The notes under the pieces are model-generated. The model was not told the DNA's origin and did no database searches. It saw only the letters and a program-made list of their open reading frames with translations. Below, piece by piece: positions 42,191 through 52,204 of a DNA stretch of 64,000 nucleotides. Every line of letters starts with the position of its first letter. The stretch's first letter is position 1. The DNA is from Nitzschia sp. pyKryTriq1 (Eukaryota; Bacillariophyta; Bacillariophyceae; Bacillariales; Bacillariaceae): contig OY101115.1 in NCBI GenBank assembly GCA_956465555.1, positions 2,914,001 through 2,978,000 of the forward strand. Direction: 5' to 3'. Position numbers and translations under genes: made by a program.

Positions 42191-43400
42191 TTTTAGTTAT
42201 TTCTGTTCACAAAGGGAAAGAGAAAAGATAAGTGAGATATTTTCGATGTTGCCGCCGTGTACAGTGCCCTAGAACATGCGTTGCAGCCAACGGTAGCCCC
42301 CAACACATAACCGCGACAAATTTCTCAACAGGGATAACTCCATCTACTGGCGTGGAAATCTGCAGAATACATAAGCATCAAGATTCCTCTTCTATAGAGC
42401 TACTCCCTCCACACACCTTGTTTTGCTAAAGTGGATAAACAGATCACGATGATAATCGACGATGATGCTCCTGCAGCCGAAGAGGAACCAGCCAGAGGCG
42501 ATACTGTAGACCGCGGCTTGGTCGAGAGGCGCTCTTGCAAGATCAACGACGACACAGCTTTTTGGTGGAGAAAGGTGCTCATTTGCAATCGAAGCGGTCA
42601 TTTGTAGTAAGAGGTAAACAGCAACGAACAGAATGGCGACGGGGGCGCGATTGATGATTCTGCGGCGGACGGCATCCAGACGGTCCAAAACTGCCTTCTC
42701 GCGATAATTCTTAAAAGCGCGCGTACGCGCGTAGGCTCTCTCTCTATCTCGGTAACGGTACATACGTGCTGGTACCAGTACTCTACCGGTACCGTATATA
42801 CGTGGTACTACCGGTACCAATAGAGGGAGAGAGGGGGGCCGAGACAGGGCCTCTTTCTACTAACTACTCTCTACAGTAGAGAGCGAGACAGAGATAGAGA
42901 CCCGTACAGGGCGTACGAGAAGATGTGTGAAGACGACGTGTAGATAAAAAGTGCAAGGTACTATGGATAAATCACGTTCTATCGGTAGTAGAGTACATGT
43001 ATGCGCTGCGCCTATAAGATAGATCGGATCGGATGGATCGGATTTGACCACCAGTTAGTAGTTATTACGTACCGGTACAGTTTGCTTGGATTTGGGCCCG
43101 CGCCACAAGCAGTAGACGTATTTGATGTACTCGTAGTAGTAGCCCAAACATCTATTAACGATAGATCCCGCCTCTCTCTATCAACAATAAAAAGCAATCA
43201 GCCATCTCATCTCATATTATGTTTCTGTAGAGCTAAATAACGAAGTAGGAGTAGAACTATTCATCACACCTTACAGCAGAGAGAGCTTTAGCTTTCTGTC
43301 GTGTGTTAGTTTTGTTCGAAGAACATCTGAAGTCGGTCTCTCTGTCGAGTAGTATCCACTCTTCTCCGATTAATGTAGTGTATGTAGCGTTCTTGCTCGA
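42191..43400. other. intergenic region with a doubtful small membrane frame
   Basis: GTAC/ACCGGT tract at 42765-42825, AGAGAG tracts after that, and an open minus frame 42820-42392 with one hydrophobic stretch (PVAILFVAVYLLLQM). The frame starts inside the repeat tract and matches nothing I know, so it is not called as a gene. Confidence 0.4.
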
Positions 43401-46400
43401 TCACAAGTCCTCCGGGCGTTCTTCAGCTGACAGAACTTTCCTTGCCGTGTCGCCCACCACGCTGTCAGCGACTTGCAGCTTCTTCCCGACAAGTTTCTCC
43501 ACTGCTTGGGTGAGGGCAGTGGCATCAAAACCGTACTCTCTCATGAGATATTCACAGCTCGCCCCATGAGCATAGACCCCGGGGACACCCAGTCGTACAA
43601 GTTTCTTACCAATACCATGTTCGGCGAGGACTTCGGCTGTTGCCGATCCAACACCTCCAACGACACTGTGATTCTCCATGACGATAATTCCATATTTCGC
43701 CTTCTTGGCTGCTTCGATGACGTTATGCACAGGGAATGGAACTATCGTGGACAAGTGAAGATGGTAAATTGACACCCCTGACGACTCGAACGTTGCCATG
43801 ACCTTAAGCGCTTCTTCTGTGCAAAGGCCAGACGAAACTAGTGCCACATCAGTTCCGTCCGATAACATGCGCGCAACGCCATATTTCATTGGAGCTGTCT
43901 TGGGGAAAAGCCTTGGAACTTGACCTCTCCACATGCGAATGTAGACCGGGCCATTGATGGATTCGGCCACATCCAGGACTGATTCTACTTCGGTGGCATC
44001 CCCGACTTCTAGGATCCGCATGTTCGGAATTGCTCTCATGAGTGCCACATCGTCAATCGCTTGATGCGTAACACCACCGGGAGTCGTCAAACCTGGCAAG
44101 AATCCTAACAATCTCACTGGAAGGTTCGGCACGCCAATCGACATGGCGACTTGATCGAAAGGACGCCTCGTTACAAAAACAGCAAAGGTATGAATATAAG
44201 GATGATAGCCTTCCCGTGCTAGGCCACCCGCGAAGCTCATCATGTTCTGTTCTGCCATTCCAAGAGACATGTATTGATTAGGAAGTTCGTCTCGCAATAG
44301 ATCCGCCTCGCAGGATGAGGTCAAGTCAGAAGTTATAACAATGGCTTTCGGATGTGACTTTGCCCATTTTAGAAGATTCGTGCGGTGTGGCCTAGTAACC
44401 ATTTCGGAAGTACTCCATGTGGGAACAACCTCTGCCACGGACGACTCTGATTCCGTTGCAAGGCCACCCACTCTCTTCTTGACAGGCGCAGACATTTCTG
44501 ACACATCTAACTTTCGCTTGATTTGACTTCTGCCCTCCTTGTCCTTAGACTTCTTCTCTTCTCCCCTACTACAAGTAGGGGTCTTTTCATTGGACCCATG
44601 ACTTCCATCTTTCATCTCCACGTCCATTTTTGCTAGAATTTCTTTCCAAGTGTTTTTCTCTTTCGCATCGTTGAATCGAACATAGTGTAGCTTAGGCGCT
44701 CGTTCTTTCAGCAGAGGAAACCCCTTGCAGGGATCTGTGTAGCAGAGGACTACCGTTGGCCTGGTTTCGTCGTGAGACTTTACAGCTGCTTCAACCTCTG
44801 CCACATCGTGCCCGTCCACTTCCTTGACAATGGCACCAAAGGCCTCGAGCCTGCGCGCTAGATTTCCAATGTCCATCACGTCGGACATTTTACCGTCACA
44901 TTGTTGCCCATTGACATCCACAACCGCGGAGAGATTTCCAATTTTGTGGAAGATCGCAGCTTGTATGGCTTCCCAAACCTGTCCTTCTTGAAATTCACCA
45001 TCGGACATGTAAACAAAAACACGACCAGTGTGTCCCTTCAATTTACGGGCGTATGCGATGCCGGCTGCCTGGCTCAATGCTTGCGCTAAACTGCCCGCAG
45101 TCACGGCATGACCGGGAGAATGTTCTGCTCCGATCAGCTCCACCGTACTTCCGTCCTTATTGTAGCTGCGAAGGGCGGTACTGTTCAACCGGCCCACTTC
45201 GACGAGTAGCGAGTACAAGACCAAGGCATAATGGACGGGGGAAAAGATGAGGCGATCCAAGCTTGGATCATTGAAATCGCCATTGTGTCCTTCTCCTGTA
45301 ATGGTCTCGACCGTGGGACCTGGGCAACCCCGAAATGGTCCCGGCATGTCTGACGCAATACTTGGCCCAAAGTTGAGAGCACGAAGATACAGGGTTGCCA
45401 ATGTTTCAGCCGAAGAGCAAGCTTGGCTTAGGTAGCCTCCATTGTTGTAGAGAGTGTATTCGAGGACACGTCTCCGCACGGCCATGGCAACTTTCTCGAC
45501 GTGATCAATGGAAGGAATCTTTCCCGTTTCGGTTGCAGGTTCTTTGGAAGGTGGTGTAACAACGGAGGGAAGCTCATCTTTAGCCTTACCGAGTGCATGG
45601 TAGGGTTGATCCCGACCAGCAAAGTGCCCAAACAGATTGGCATCGGCTTGTAGATCCGGGCCTTGCTCCAAAAGAGCCCCTCCAATGAGAAAAAGAGTAT
45701 CATCACCAAATGTTCTGCGCATGTCTTCGACCCTTGGCAACTTCATTCCTCCCGCAGGACTGGGTAGGATGGGGCGCATGCGTCCCATTGGCCTCCGACA
45801 TCCCTCGGCAACGGCTTGACATTCTTTTGGTGTAAATTGGAAACGGCCTCCCGCATTTGGAAAAATGACGGCGTCTGCACCACAGAGTCTTGGTAGAACA
45901 CCGAACAAGAATTCATGAGACAACCCATGGGGATGATGGATATGACTAGACAAACTCAAGTCGTCCTCATCGTCCTCACTTTCGAGCCATCCTCCCAATA
46001 GAGCTGGATGCACGAGAATGGGTAGATTGAAGTCTGGGTCGGCTGCCAATTCTCGCAAGACATCCCAACCCGAAATGCCCGGCAACACCATGGCAGCTCC
46101 CGCGCCAACTTGTTTGGCATATCGAGCCCGTTCGAGAATCTTGCCGACAGCTGCATTTAAACAGGGGGCATACAAAGATGTTTTGCCGGTTTCCTTGTTG
46201 GCTTTGAGAACCGCCTCGGCACATAATTTGACGCGTTCTTCAAAGGGTGCCCACACCTGATTAGCGAGCCCATGATCGTCCTTGATTATATCAATTCCTC
46301 GTTTGGCCAGGGAGTAGGCCATTTTGGCAAAGTCTTGTGCCGACGCTCCCATTGGCTTTAATGCAGTACAGAGAAGCGGCGCTTGGGGCACTCCCAGCAA

Positions 46401-46859
46401 GTCCCGCAAGCCTTGAATGCCGAACTTTGGTCCAGGAAACATTTGCGTATCTAATTTGAACTGATCGCTGAGCCTAATATTGGCCACCGATACGCCTTTT
46501 TTGAGTGACGTATTACCAAAAACAACGTTCAAGAACTGCGTCAACTCGTTTCCTGCGGTCGCATTCGGAAATCCTACTGTGACGCGATACAATTTATTCT
46601 TCTGCTGATTCTTCGAAACAGAAGCGACAGAAGTAACCTCCTGAACGAGCTCAACTTTACCCACCGTATACGCTTCGACTTGTTTGACGACATCAATCTG
46701 TCCCGGCAGCTCAACAGTTTGTTCCAGACACAGTTCTCTCCCCAATTTACGGGCATGTGCTGCCGAGTCGGCTTCCATGACATAGTCCACCCAAAATCGT
46801 TCGGGGTGAGGGACCTTCGCGGCCGCATAGCGGCTCTTCTTGTTTTCGAGGGAGTTCAT
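43401..46859 (-). CDS. fusion of RuBisCO-like protein (form IV) and transketolase
   Basis: One uninterrupted frame of 1152 residues, no intron. Residues about 20-430 are a RuBisCO-like protein: LLCTALKPMGA holds the K175-type Lys (168); DIIKDDHGLANQ holds the K201 Lys (193) and D203 (195), with His where E204 would be; then VHPALLGGW, AVIFPNAGGRFQF, PSPAGGMKL and LIGGALL. The K334 loop-6 Lys is absent, so CO2 fixation is not expected. This KDDHG pattern resembles bacterial form IV proteins such as 3-oxo-isoapionate-4-phosphate decarboxylases. Residues 455-735 are a transketolase TPP domain (AEHSPGHAVTAGSLAQALS; SDGEFQEG; VDVNGQQ). A charged linker (740-815) follows, then the pyrimidine domain with catalytic Glu870 in GMAEQNM, TPGGVTHQAIDD, and the C-terminal domain. 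No targeting signal is seen, so it is probably cytosolic. Confidence 0.92.
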   Translation of the reverse strand: MNSLENKKSRYAAAKVPHPERFWVDYVMEADSAAHARKLGRELCLEQTVELPGQIDVVKQVEAYTVGKVELVQEVTSVASVSKNQQKNKLYRVTVGFPNATAGNELTQFLNVVFGNTSLKKGVSVANIRLSDQFKLDTQMFPGPKFGIQGLRDLLGVPQAPLLCTALKPMGASAQDFAKMAYSLAKRGIDIIKDDHGLANQVWAPFEERVKLCAEAVLKANKETGKTSLYAPCLNAAVGKILERARYAKQVGAGAAMVLPGISGWDVLRELAADPDFNLPILVHPALLGGWLESEDDEDDLSLSSHIHHPHGLSHEFLFGVLPRLCGADAVIFPNAGGRFQFTPKECQAVAEGCRRPMGRMRPILPSPAGGMKLPRVEDMRRTFGDDTLFLIGGALLEQGPDLQADANLFGHFAGRDQPYHALGKAKDELPSVVTPPSKEPATETGKIPSIDHVEKVAMAVRRRVLEYTLYNNGGYLSQACSSAETLATLYLRALNFGPSIASDMPGPFRGCPGPTVETITGEGHNGDFNDPSLDRLIFSPVHYALVLYSLLVEVGRLNSTALRSYNKDGSTVELIGAEHSPGHAVTAGSLAQALSQAAGIAYARKLKGHTGRVFVYMSDGEFQEGQVWEAIQAAIFHKIGNLSAVVDVNGQQCDGKMSDVMDIGNLARRLEAFGAIVKEVDGHDVAEVEAAVKSHDETRPTVVLCYTDPCKGFPLLKERAPKLHYVRFNDAKEKNTWKEILAKMDVEMKDGSHGSNEKTPTCSRGEEKKSKDKEGRSQIKRKLDVSEMSAPVKKRVGGLATESESSVAEVVPTWSTSEMVTRPHRTNLLKWAKSHPKAIVITSDLTSSCEADLLRDELPNQYMSLGMAEQNMMSFAGGLAREGYHPYIHTFAVFVTRRPFDQVAMSIGVPNLPVRLLGFLPGLTTPGGVTHQAIDDVALMRAIPNMRILEVGDATEVESVLDVAESINGPVYIRMWRGQVPRLFPKTAPMKYGVARMLSDGTDVALVSSGLCTEEALKVMATFESSGVSIYHLHLSTIVPFPVHNVIEAAKKAKYGIIVMENHSVVGGVGSATAEVLAEHGIGKKLVRLGVPGVYAHGASCEYLMREYGFDATALTQAVEKLVGKKLQVADSVVGDTARKVLSAEERPEDL

Positions 46860-48716
46860 CTCTCTGCTACTAGTACTCGTATTGCCAACTAGGATTATGA
46901 CGAGATACCGGCACTATTGATTTCTGTGTTGTACGAATCGAGCAGTTCATTCTAATTTCGTGTTCGCATCCAACTAAACTCGGCGCATGAGGGTTCTCAT
47001 GCTTCATGGATGGTTCTCATGAAACGCATCACAGGCGACATGTGCATGTGCATGTGCATGTGCAGGAGAGGCATGATAAATGTCGACTGGTATTTGTATG
47101 GTGTTGTCGCTGCAAGAGTATTAAAAAAAAAGACAGTAGACTATGAAGTCTACAAAGGACAGGTACGAGTAAAGAGCGCATCGATCAATAAATTTCCCAT
47201 GATTGGCGTGGCTGTAGTCGACATGTTCAGGTACGATAAAGCAAATAACGTTGATTTTAGTATTTAGGGCTTCTCTACTACAGAGAGGCGGTCGTCAGCA
47301 GAAAGATTTCTCGGATGAAGAAGAAGTATGCATACACGGTACAGGTAGAAGAGTACTGGTACTGTACTTGTATGATACGACTATTCACGACCTGATTTTT
47401 GTCGTAGCGAACGCTACATAACATCTTTCAATATTTTCCTTATGTAATTGAAGTTCTCGAGAGACAGCCGATAGTACGAGTACAGTAAATGTGTGATTCA
47501 TTTGGATTTTGAAATTGGAATGAGTGAAGGCAAACAGGCAGCCCTCCGGTCTGGTTCGTGGCATTGCTACTCGCACTCGTACGAGCACGAATTCATTGCT
47601 GCAAGAGCCTTCTGATTTCGTACCCTCTAGTAGCTTGTCCGCAATCCCATTTTCATCATCGCTACCTCTTCACACATTTTCGAACAAAGGTTTCCATTCA
47701 CTCATCACCATACTATCTATACTTCTCGCGATCCCTCCACTCCTACTACTATTCCTACGGCACCAAACAAGCAAGAACATTGATTCATTCCATCATCATG
47801 ATTTCTTTCCTCATCAACAAGCGTCGTCGACGGGAAGCGTGGTCGGATTTTCATCGCAAATATCATTCCGAAAAGTTTCATTTTTCGGCCGACAACTTTC
47901 GAAATCTTGGCAAGAACAAGGGAAGAACTACTAAACGGCGGCACCATACTACTTATCAGTTCTACCAGTACAACAATGATGGTTTTCTGGCCAGACTTTG
48001 AGTAAGCATCCATGCACCTATGCATGCTCTCTTCCTTCGTTCGACTGGATCGGGGGTTTCGAGCGTGCACAGCGGCAGGGATACACTCCACTACTGCGCG
48101 CAGCAGTAGTACAGCATGCTTCCATCCATCCATCCATCCATTCATTCTGGCACCATTTGTAACGTTGTCTTTCGTGAAGAAACACAATGACCTGAATGAC
48201 AGCACCCACCAGTATTCGATTATTGCTACGATTTGGCGATTGATGGATGGTTCATTCATTCGGGAGGGACAGAAATTCAGCGGCAGGGGCGCCGCAGCGA
48301 CGACTCTTGTGGGGAGAACGAGCCGTCTTTGGGGTTTTGAGAGGGGAGGGGAACTATAAAAGTAGAGACGCATTGGGGTAGCTCGTTTCTCACCAGCCAA
48401 AAGGATCTCTCAGATAGAGTTGCAACTCAACCGAACATCTGATCGTACTAGCAGTCCTGTAGTTGAATTGTACTGTACTGTATGTAGTCCATCACAGCAC
48501 ACGATTTTGGATCCAGAACATTCTAACGTTTAGCAGGCCCCAGTTTGTGATGTTGCGCGCGAGAGCGACATTTGCATTTCTACTTCTTGTTACATGGGCG
48601 TACTGCCACTGATTGGCTGTACCTGGTACCGGTAGAACCATCCGTACAGTACTGCGCAGTCGTCCACTTCCTTGCAAATGGCGTGGACTCCCACGGATGA
48701 CGTTGACGACTCCTTC
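46860..48716. other. intergenic region between the fusion gene and YIF1
   Basis: It holds a TGTGCA repeat (47038-47064), a TCCA repeat (48121-48142), GTAC tracts at 47338-47372 and 48620-48655. Open frames at 47524-48001 (including one from ATG 47798 coding 67 basic residues) are not supported by any family feature. Confidence 0.45.
47038..47064. repeat. TGTGCA short tandem repeat
   Basis: Four and a half units of TGTGCA/CATGTG. Confidence 0.8.
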
Positions 48717-49889
48717 CTATAAGAATTTCGTCTGGCTGACAAACCACATCGACGCCGCCTGCGAGACGGCGAAAGCCAGCACCATCACTTCGCGTTTGGG
48801 ACCACTCGAGGCCGTTTCGGTAGGAATATTGTTGGCCATGGTCTTGAGCATGAAAAAGAACGCCGCGGATGCCGTCCACAAAAACGTAATGTAAAATCCA
48901 GAAGTCCCATATCCTAGCTGTCCCAGCATCAACCCAAACAGCATATTGCAAGTCAAACCCAAGTATTTGTAGCCAGTGTAGCTAAAGAGGTCCAAGAAGG
49001 GAACCGGGGCCTGCATCATGTAAAATCCAAATCGAATGAGCAAGACTTCCAAAACTTGTGTGATGAAGCATTTGGTGGTGACATCGGCAATCACTTCGGG
49101 ATTGAATTGACCTGAAGTCCCGTAAGTCAGCGCACAGAGTAAACAATACGTAATCAAGCTCATAACTGGCAAGTACAAATCGGGGGCATTTTCATCCGAG
49201 TTTGGCAGTGCATAGTTGACCATTTCGGGTCCTTCGACAAGCTACAGTACAATAATAGTAACAGTAATAAGCATGAAGCGAGAGAGAATGAGTATCAGTG
49301 GACAAAGGCAATACCCAAAAGACTCTGTAGAAGACAAGGATTGATACAGTATATTTTCACTCACCATCCGCCGCCACTGCTTGGACAAAAAGGGAAAGAG
49401 GACCTTGCGCATTTTGAGTTGCACGTATCGATTGTCTACGGCAAAGTAAGCTCGCAGTGAGATCATGGCAGCATCCAATCCAGGCACTATGCTACGAGGC
49501 GTCCAATTAGGGGGGACAGGTACGATATTGATCACATTGTCAAAAGCTTGTTGTGTCGTCATTCCTCCGGACATGGCTTGTGCCGCGAGACCCGCCATGG
49601 CCATGGAAGAAGAGGGGTTCCAAAAGTTTTGGGGTTGGGCTGGTTGTTGCTGCTGCTGCTGCCGTTGCCCTGGTTGCTGCATGCTCGACTGTTGAGATGG
49701 TGCCTGCCATTGATTGGCCGTGGAATAGCTCGATTGTTGCTGTTGTTGAGACTGCTGCTGCTGATCCTGCTGTGGTTGTTGAAAATGCTGGTATTGGTCT
49801 CCACCACCACCAGCAGCATAGCCTCCAGCGTTGTAGAAGCCGCCACTAGCTCCACCTCCCGAGGAGCTTTGATTGTAAAATGATGCCAT
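48717..49889 (-). CDS. YIF1: YIF1 family ER-Golgi membrane protein
   Basis: Two exons, 49889-49365 and 49241-48717, phase 0, giving 349 residues. The N-terminal 110 residues are Gly then Gln-rich (QQDQQQQSQQQQQSSYS). The YIF1 core then runs: SLRAYFAVDNRYVQLKMRKV, LFPFLSKQWRRM, and across the splice LVEGPEMVNYALPNSDENAP then DLYLPVMSLITYCLLCAL. Five membrane segments follow. The phrase D-L-Y-x-P-x-M-x-x-x-T-Y is diagnostic. With Yip1 it supports ER-to-Golgi vesicle traffic. The start ATG follows from where the ordered Gly/Gln leader begins; upstream codons lie in the GTAC tract. Confidence 0.92.
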
Positions 49890-50562
49890 GGGAGATCTAA
49901 TGAATGAGAATGGGCTACAAGTACCTGTATGATACCTACCGGTAGAATAGTTGCTGTTTGTGGTAACGGCAACTGCGAACATGTACCTCTGCCCAAGTTC
50001 GAAGTCGACGCGGTCATTGTCGTCAAAAACGCTCGACTCGTACCCCCGGTAGACAGTAGACAACACATATATTCTTCGTATGATACAGTACATACTGTAC
50101 AAGTACAGTACGTGCGTGTACTGGTATATACTGTACGAGTACCAGTGCAGTACGTAATGTATCAGTACTTGTACAACGTACAAGCGCAAAAGACACCGTC
50201 GCGCGCGGCGTCGATGCGCCACGCATCGGCTGGGTACAATTAGTCGGTTGAGTCGATTATTCGTCGTCGGACTTGCGACCTGTTCGATCACAGAGTAATT
50301 CTTTCTTCTTTTACAGAAAAAAAGGAACGTTGGAAGCAGAATTTTGTCGACGTGACGTGCCCACGACTGCGCAAACGCACGCGAATAATACAGAAGAAAT
50401 ATCGGTACCGGTATGTATGTGAGGGACTACTCCTACCGGTACCGGTACCACTCCTCCTTCCTTCATGTATGTACACGTCTATTCGTACAACACAGAGGAA
50501 CACAGAAGCAAACAAGTGAATTGCTTGCTTGCTTCACATACCGGTATCCCCCTAGAGTCATC
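49890..50562. other. divergent promoter region between YIF1 and AAAP transporter 1
   Basis: GTAC-rich tracts at 50080-50185 and 50403-50455, with a purine/pyrimidine mix elsewhere. An in-frame ATG at 50413 upstream of the transporter lies inside the repeat and is not used. Confidence 0.5.
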
Positions 50563-52167
50563 ATGGCAACGACTTTGCCAGGAAGTGAGCCAGATCCTGA
50601 GGTTGCTGGTCTCGTCGCCGGCGACGAAGAATCGTCAACTCCTACCGTAGAGCTATTGGCATGTGATGATGCACATGCACATACACATGCACACGCGGAA
50701 GGCAATCATCCGACGGATGGCAGTGCGACGGCGGAACATGGATCAACCGTATCCGAGGCCACGTTCAATTTCACCAATTCGATTATTGGTGCTGGTGCCA
50801 TCGGCTTGGGAGGTGCCATGGCTGTTTCGGGGGGTTTGATTTCGGTCGTACTGATTTTGTTCTTTGGTTATTTGACCAAACGGTCTTTGGACATGATCAT
50901 TCGACTGTCGATAGAGACCGAAGGAGCACACGGTTCCTACGAAGACCTAGCTCAGGTTGGACTAGGACGTCCAGGCAGATTGTTGGTCATGGTCTGCAAG
51001 CTTCTTTATTCCTTTGGATGCTTGGTGGCCTACATTGTGGTCATCAAGGATAATTGCGCCCCTGCGCTTCGAAACTTAATATACGGAGCCAGTGATCATC
51101 ACAGCAGGGAGGACTGGTTTCACGAGATACTAACAAGCAACTCATGGTTCACTTGGTTGGTCAGTCTCGTTTTCATTCTCCCTCTATGTCTCTTACGAGA
51201 CATGACGCCTCTGGCCAGCTTGTCCGTCGTGAGTGTCGCCTCCATGATCTCGATCGTCGGCATAGTCGTCTACATGTACTTTTTCTGTCCAGAAATTGAC
51301 CTTGCTGGTGGCTCTTTCTACGATAAATGGATTCAAGTCCGGCCGGGGGTCTTGGAGAGCCTGGGAACATTTGTCTTTACATTTGTTTCGCAGCATACGG
51401 TTCATTTGGTATTCGACTCCCTCAAACCGTCGCTGCGCACAGTGCCCAAATGGAAAATTGTTTCCACCTACTCCTTGGGCAGCGCCACAGCAGTATCACT
51501 CTCTGTGGGTGTTTTTGTGTACATGACATTCTGGGAGGCCACCAAATCAGATGTCTTTGAGATCTACCCACAGGGGTGGATGATCGATGCGGCAAAGCTT
51601 TTGCTTTGTGTCACCATGGTCTTGACCTTTCCTCTTCCCTTTTTTACCTGTCGGGACTTACTGATCGTTACCTTTATCCATCCTTTCTGTGGTATTAGCC
51701 ATAATGTAGAAGACTCAACGGATCCCTCTGATATGGTCGAGAATGAATTGCAGGTACCGTTGTTGGACACTAGCACAGACGAGGCGTCCAACGATAGCAA
51801 CATCTCTGGAAATGCGTCGATAGCAACAGAGATCTCTCGACGAATCCGGGATACTGTTACCCCCAAGAATTGGTTGCTACCCGATGACAACCGCCAACTA
51901 CAGTTTGTTGGTCATGTCGGACTGACAGTGAAGCTTTGGATTATCACCACGGGGTTGGCCATTGCGGCTCCTTCCCTTGGCGACGTCTTGAATTTGGTGG
52001 GATGCGCCACGGGCACCATTATTGCCTTTTTGTTACCTGCCCTGCTGTCGTTCAAACTTGAAGGGTATTCTCATATTGCCATGGTTATCTTTGTGGTGGG
52101 CGCTGTCGTCGGAACAGTGGGCACGTTCTTCAGTCTCAAGAAACTTTTCCAAGATTTAAAGATATAG
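50563..52167 (+). CDS. amino acid/auxin permease family (AAAP, SLC38-like) transporter, copy 1
   Basis: One exon, 534 residues from ATG 50563. A cytosolic acidic and His-rich N-terminus (DDAHAHTHAHAEGNH) precedes the first span with the family start motif FNFTNSIIGAGAIGLGGAM. About eleven membrane segments follow, including GRLLVMVCKLLYSFGCLVAY, ILPLCLLRDMTPLASL and LNLVGCATGTIIAFLLPALL. The unwound first helix with N-x-x-x-G-x-G and the late L-x-x-x-G-x-x-x-G-x-x-x-x-F-x-L-P are typical of Na/H-coupled amino-acid carriers. The substrate and membrane are unknown. The His-rich N-terminus may bind metal, which is a guess. Its stop is 37 bp from the convergent glycosyltransferase stop. Paralogue at 55488-57096. 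Confidence 0.88.
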   Translation: MATTLPGSEPDPEVAGLVAGDEESSTPTVELLACDDAHAHTHAHAEGNHPTDGSATAEHGSTVSEATFNFTNSIIGAGAIGLGGAMAVSGGLISVVLILFFGYLTKRSLDMIIRLSIETEGAHGSYEDLAQVGLGRPGRLLVMVCKLLYSFGCLVAYIVVIKDNCAPALRNLIYGASDHHSREDWFHEILTSNSWFTWLVSLVFILPLCLLRDMTPLASLSVVSVASMISIVGIVVYMYFFCPEIDLAGGSFYDKWIQVRPGVLESLGTFVFTFVSQHTVHLVFDSLKPSLRTVPKWKIVSTYSLGSATAVSLSVGVFVYMTFWEATKSDVFEIYPQGWMIDAAKLLLCVTMVLTFPLPFFTCRDLLIVTFIHPFCGISHNVEDSTDPSDMVENELQVPLLDTSTDEASNDSNISGNASIATEISRRIRDTVTPKNWLLPDDNRQLQFVGHVGLTVKLWIITTGLAIAAPSLGDVLNLVGCATGTIIAFLLPALLSFKLEGYSHIAMVIFVVGAVVGTVGTFFSLKKLFQDLKI

Positions 52168-52204
52168 AAATACTATGTACAAACGGTTAATATACTTCTT
52201 GTTG

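Noticed and set aside
42392-42820. 142-codon minus frame with a hydrophobic stretch
   Set aside because: It starts inside a GTAC tract, has no recognisable family and two equally open frames overlap.
47717-48400. 227-codon minus frame and overlapping plus frames at 47524-48001
   Set aside because: Repeat-derived composition (TCCA, CATCAT) and no conserved feature in any of them.
50413-50562. N-terminal extension of AAAP transporter 1 from ATG 50413
   Set aside because: The extension translates the GTAC tract and has no match in the paralogue; ATG 50563 starts the transporter-like sequence.
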